NCBI GenBank assembly: GCA_937915835.1
Contig: CALGHA010000176.1
Span: 1 to 15,186 of the forward strand
DNA from: an uncultured Fretibacterium sp.
GTDB taxonomy: Bacteria; Synergistota; Synergistia; Synergistales; Aminobacteriaceae
Reading direction: 5' to 3'
Length of the DNA stretch: 15,186 nucleotides
Made by a program: the position numbers and the translations under genes. Positions 14,254 to 15,186 of the stretch are shown piece by piece. Position 1 is the first letter of the stretch. The number at the start of each line of letters is the position of its first letter. The notes below the pieces were generated by a model, which was given only the letters and a program-made list of their open reading frames with translations, made no database searches and was not told where the DNA came from.

Positions 14254-14435
14254 TCTATACCTGCCTCCTTGAAAATTTTTCTCAAAGTTCCCGGCGGAAT
14301 GTCCTTGCCTGAATGTCTCCAAACTGGAAAATCATTACCGGTAATGTCAGAATGCCATATCTCATGATTTGTCCCCTCGCGAAGGAAATAACAGCCGTTA
14401 GCCTTAAGTATTCGTAATAATTCTGAACGTTTCAT
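14250..14435 (-). CDS. hicA: HicA-family toxin (mRNA interferase)
   Basis: A 61-residue HicA with the double-stranded-RNA-binding-like fold. Its catalytic His24 lies in EGTNHEIWHSD, and the C-terminal block PVWRHSGKDIPPGTLRKIFK is diagnostic. HicA proteins cleave mRNA and stop translation unless bound by HicB. All expected motifs are intact, so the toxin is probably active. Start ATG 14435-14433 overlaps the stop of a 52-residue ORF by ATGA, and its stop overlaps hicB the same way. Confidence 0.92.
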   Translation of the reverse strand: MKRSELLRILKANGCYFLREGTNHEIWHSDITGNDFPVWRHSGKDIPPGTLRKIFKEAGIE

Positions 14436-14590
14436 GAGTTTCTTTCCGGCATTACAAACTCGCCGACTTTTTTACACGCCTCGCACCATGCTCGCTCGAT
14501 ATCCTCATCCGAAAACTTATCGCTGAAGCGTCCCTCAGGTCTCCAATCTATACGTCTGAATTTCTTGCCTTTACGTTCCTGCATATTCAT
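14432..14590 (-). CDS. 52-residue ORF leading the hicAB operon, function unknown
   Basis: An ORF of 53 codons from ATG 14590-14588 (an alternative start is ATG 14584-14582) to TGA overlapping the hicA ATG. The product is charged: MQERKGKKFRRIDWRPEGRF, then DEDIERAWCEACKKVGEF. One CxxC pair is present. GGGAAGGTGA lies just before the first ATG and better spaced for the second. A TATAAT box lies about 26 bases upstream of the first ATG. The chained ATGA overlaps mean it is translated with the toxin. No family recognised; it may be a leader peptide, a third toxin-antitoxin component or an unrelated cargo gene. Confidence 0.55.
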   Translation of the reverse strand: MNMQERKGKKFRRIDWRPEGRFSDKFSDEDIERAWCEACKKVGEFVMPERNS

Positions 14591-14615
14591 TCACCTTCCC
14601 TTCACGTTCAGGCCA

Positions 14616-14621
14616 ATTATA
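14616..14621 (-). promoter_or_regulatory. candidate -10 box for the 52-aa ORF/hicA/hicB operon
   Basis: A perfect TATAAT is read on the minus strand, placed just after the T-run of the preceding terminator. No clear -35 hexamer is seen, since that region is the terminator itself. Confidence 0.45.
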
Positions 14622-14625
14622 CAGC

Positions 14626-14658
14626 AAAAAAAATTAGCTCCCCCATTTCTGAGAGAGC
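14626..14658 (-). terminator. rho-independent terminator of the pilin-like gene
   Basis: Read on the minus strand, GCTCTCTC pairs with GGGGGAGC (14658-14651 with 14644-14637) around a six-base loop. Two pairs are G-U only in this direction. TAA and eight T residues follow (to 14626). Confidence 0.8.
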
Positions 14659-14761
14659 CAGTATTGTCCTGTTAGTGAGTGCACTTCTTCGTTCAGAACT
14701 CGAAACTTATTGTCTGAATTTTCGCGAGGCCCTAATGCTAACTTACACGAGAGTAAATTTT

Positions 14762-15186
14762 CTAGCGAATGAACATTCCTACGTTCCCCGTCTTGTCTGT
14801 TAAGTCCGCACTAACACCTGCGTTGTTACTAGTAGTTACTTTCCACAGACCTACAGCCGATTTACGTGATATCAGCTTATCGCCAACGCGTGAATCCGTG
14901 TTGTTGATGTAGACAAACCAAGTTCCGGAATTTTGGTTGCCTACAAATTCGTAGTCACCTAATCCCTCATTGCTCATGTACTTTGCAATTTCACTTTTCT
15001 TGTCACTGAGCTTGAAGCCTGATGTTTCGGCTGTCGAAAGATTATCCGCATACCAAGAAAGTGCCGCTGTCTTGAGATTGCGCAGGTTGCTCACGATATT
15101 GCTAGCTTTTGCTGAAGTTACAGCCTCTGTGCTCGAAAGCATCATCATTGTGCTCAATACGCCGATTACTACGATAACGATTAACA
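14762..15186 (-). CDS. type IV pilin-like / pseudopilin protein, 5' end beyond the window
   Basis: The frame runs from the right edge to TAG 14764-14762; at least 141 residues are visible. The first visible residues, LIVIVVIGVLSTMMML, are the hydrophobic helix of a type IV prepilin, and the cleavage-site motif (usually GFTLxE) should lie just outside the window. The rest (AKASNIVSNLRNLKTAALSW, then a Ser/Asn/Gly-rich globular part ending VGMFIR) fits a pilin-like headgroup. No start codon is needed inside the window; the TTG at 15157 is internal. A terminator follows about 100 bases downstream. It may belong to a type IV pilus or type II secretion system; the neighbours do not tell which. Confidence 0.85.
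   Translation of the reverse strand, partial: LIVIVVIGVLSTMMMLSSTEAVTSAKASNIVSNLRNLKTAALSWYADNLSTAETSGFKLSDKKSEIAKYMSNEGLGDYEFVGNQNSGTWFVYINNTDSRVGDKLISRKSAVGLWKVTTSNNAGVSADLTDKTGNVGMFIR

Noticed and set aside
14254..14322. N-terminal extension of hicB
   Set aside because: It lies fully inside hicA in another frame; AAGGAGG points to ATG 14253.

Overview
The window reads like the chromosome of an anaerobic bacterium of moderate to low G+C content. The gene set (class II GlpX fructose-1,6-bisphosphatase, bifunctional class A penicillin-binding protein, DedA protein, type IV pilin-like protein, HicAB) would fit Synergistota or a Firmicutes-related lineage. No gene fixes the phylum, so this is an impression only.

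Layout. Positions 1-1760 (minus strand) hold a two-gene unit, glpX-dedA, with a one-base stop/start overlap and the possible start of a third gene at the left edge. Positions 1761-4930 (minus) hold a putative C39/papain-like cysteine peptidase followed by a PBP1A-type peptidoglycan synthase, with a promoter upstream and a strong terminator downstream. Positions 4964-7333 are the odd part: a promoter and three minus-strand genes lie between two identical 23-bp, nearly palindromic direct repeats. The first gene (DUF1566/Lcl-like start, then a long helical part) is broken by three frame changes. The other two are short helical proteins I do not recognise. This looks like a decaying inserted cassette placed between the peptidase gene and the ribosomal operon.

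Positions 7370-10910 (plus) are the conserved translation/transcription block rpmG, tRNA-Trp(CCA), secE, nusG, rplK, rplA, rplJ, rplL. A promoter lies just before the tRNA, and an L10 leader with mutually exclusive antiterminator and terminator hairpins precedes rplJ. The block ends in a terminator right after rplL; rpoBC, the usual next genes, do not follow.

Positions 10949-14761 hold envelope and accessory genes. On the plus strand are a single-pass coiled-coil protein and a zinc-ribbon DUF4234 membrane protein. Converging on them from the minus strand are a four-helix membrane protein and an SPFH protein with two C-terminal zinc ribbons (YdjI/'virion core protein' type). Upstream of these lies a hicAB toxin-antitoxin pair with a 52-residue ORF chained to hicA by an ATGA overlap. 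The right edge carries the 3' part of a type IV pilin-like gene with its own terminator.

The genes fall into four working groups: cell-envelope synthesis (PBP1A, DedA, perhaps the peptidase), the ribosome and transcription-elongation operon with L10 feedback, a probable membrane-stress module (SPFH, zinc-ribbon proteins), and accessory or mobile DNA (repeat-flanked cassette, HicAB chain).
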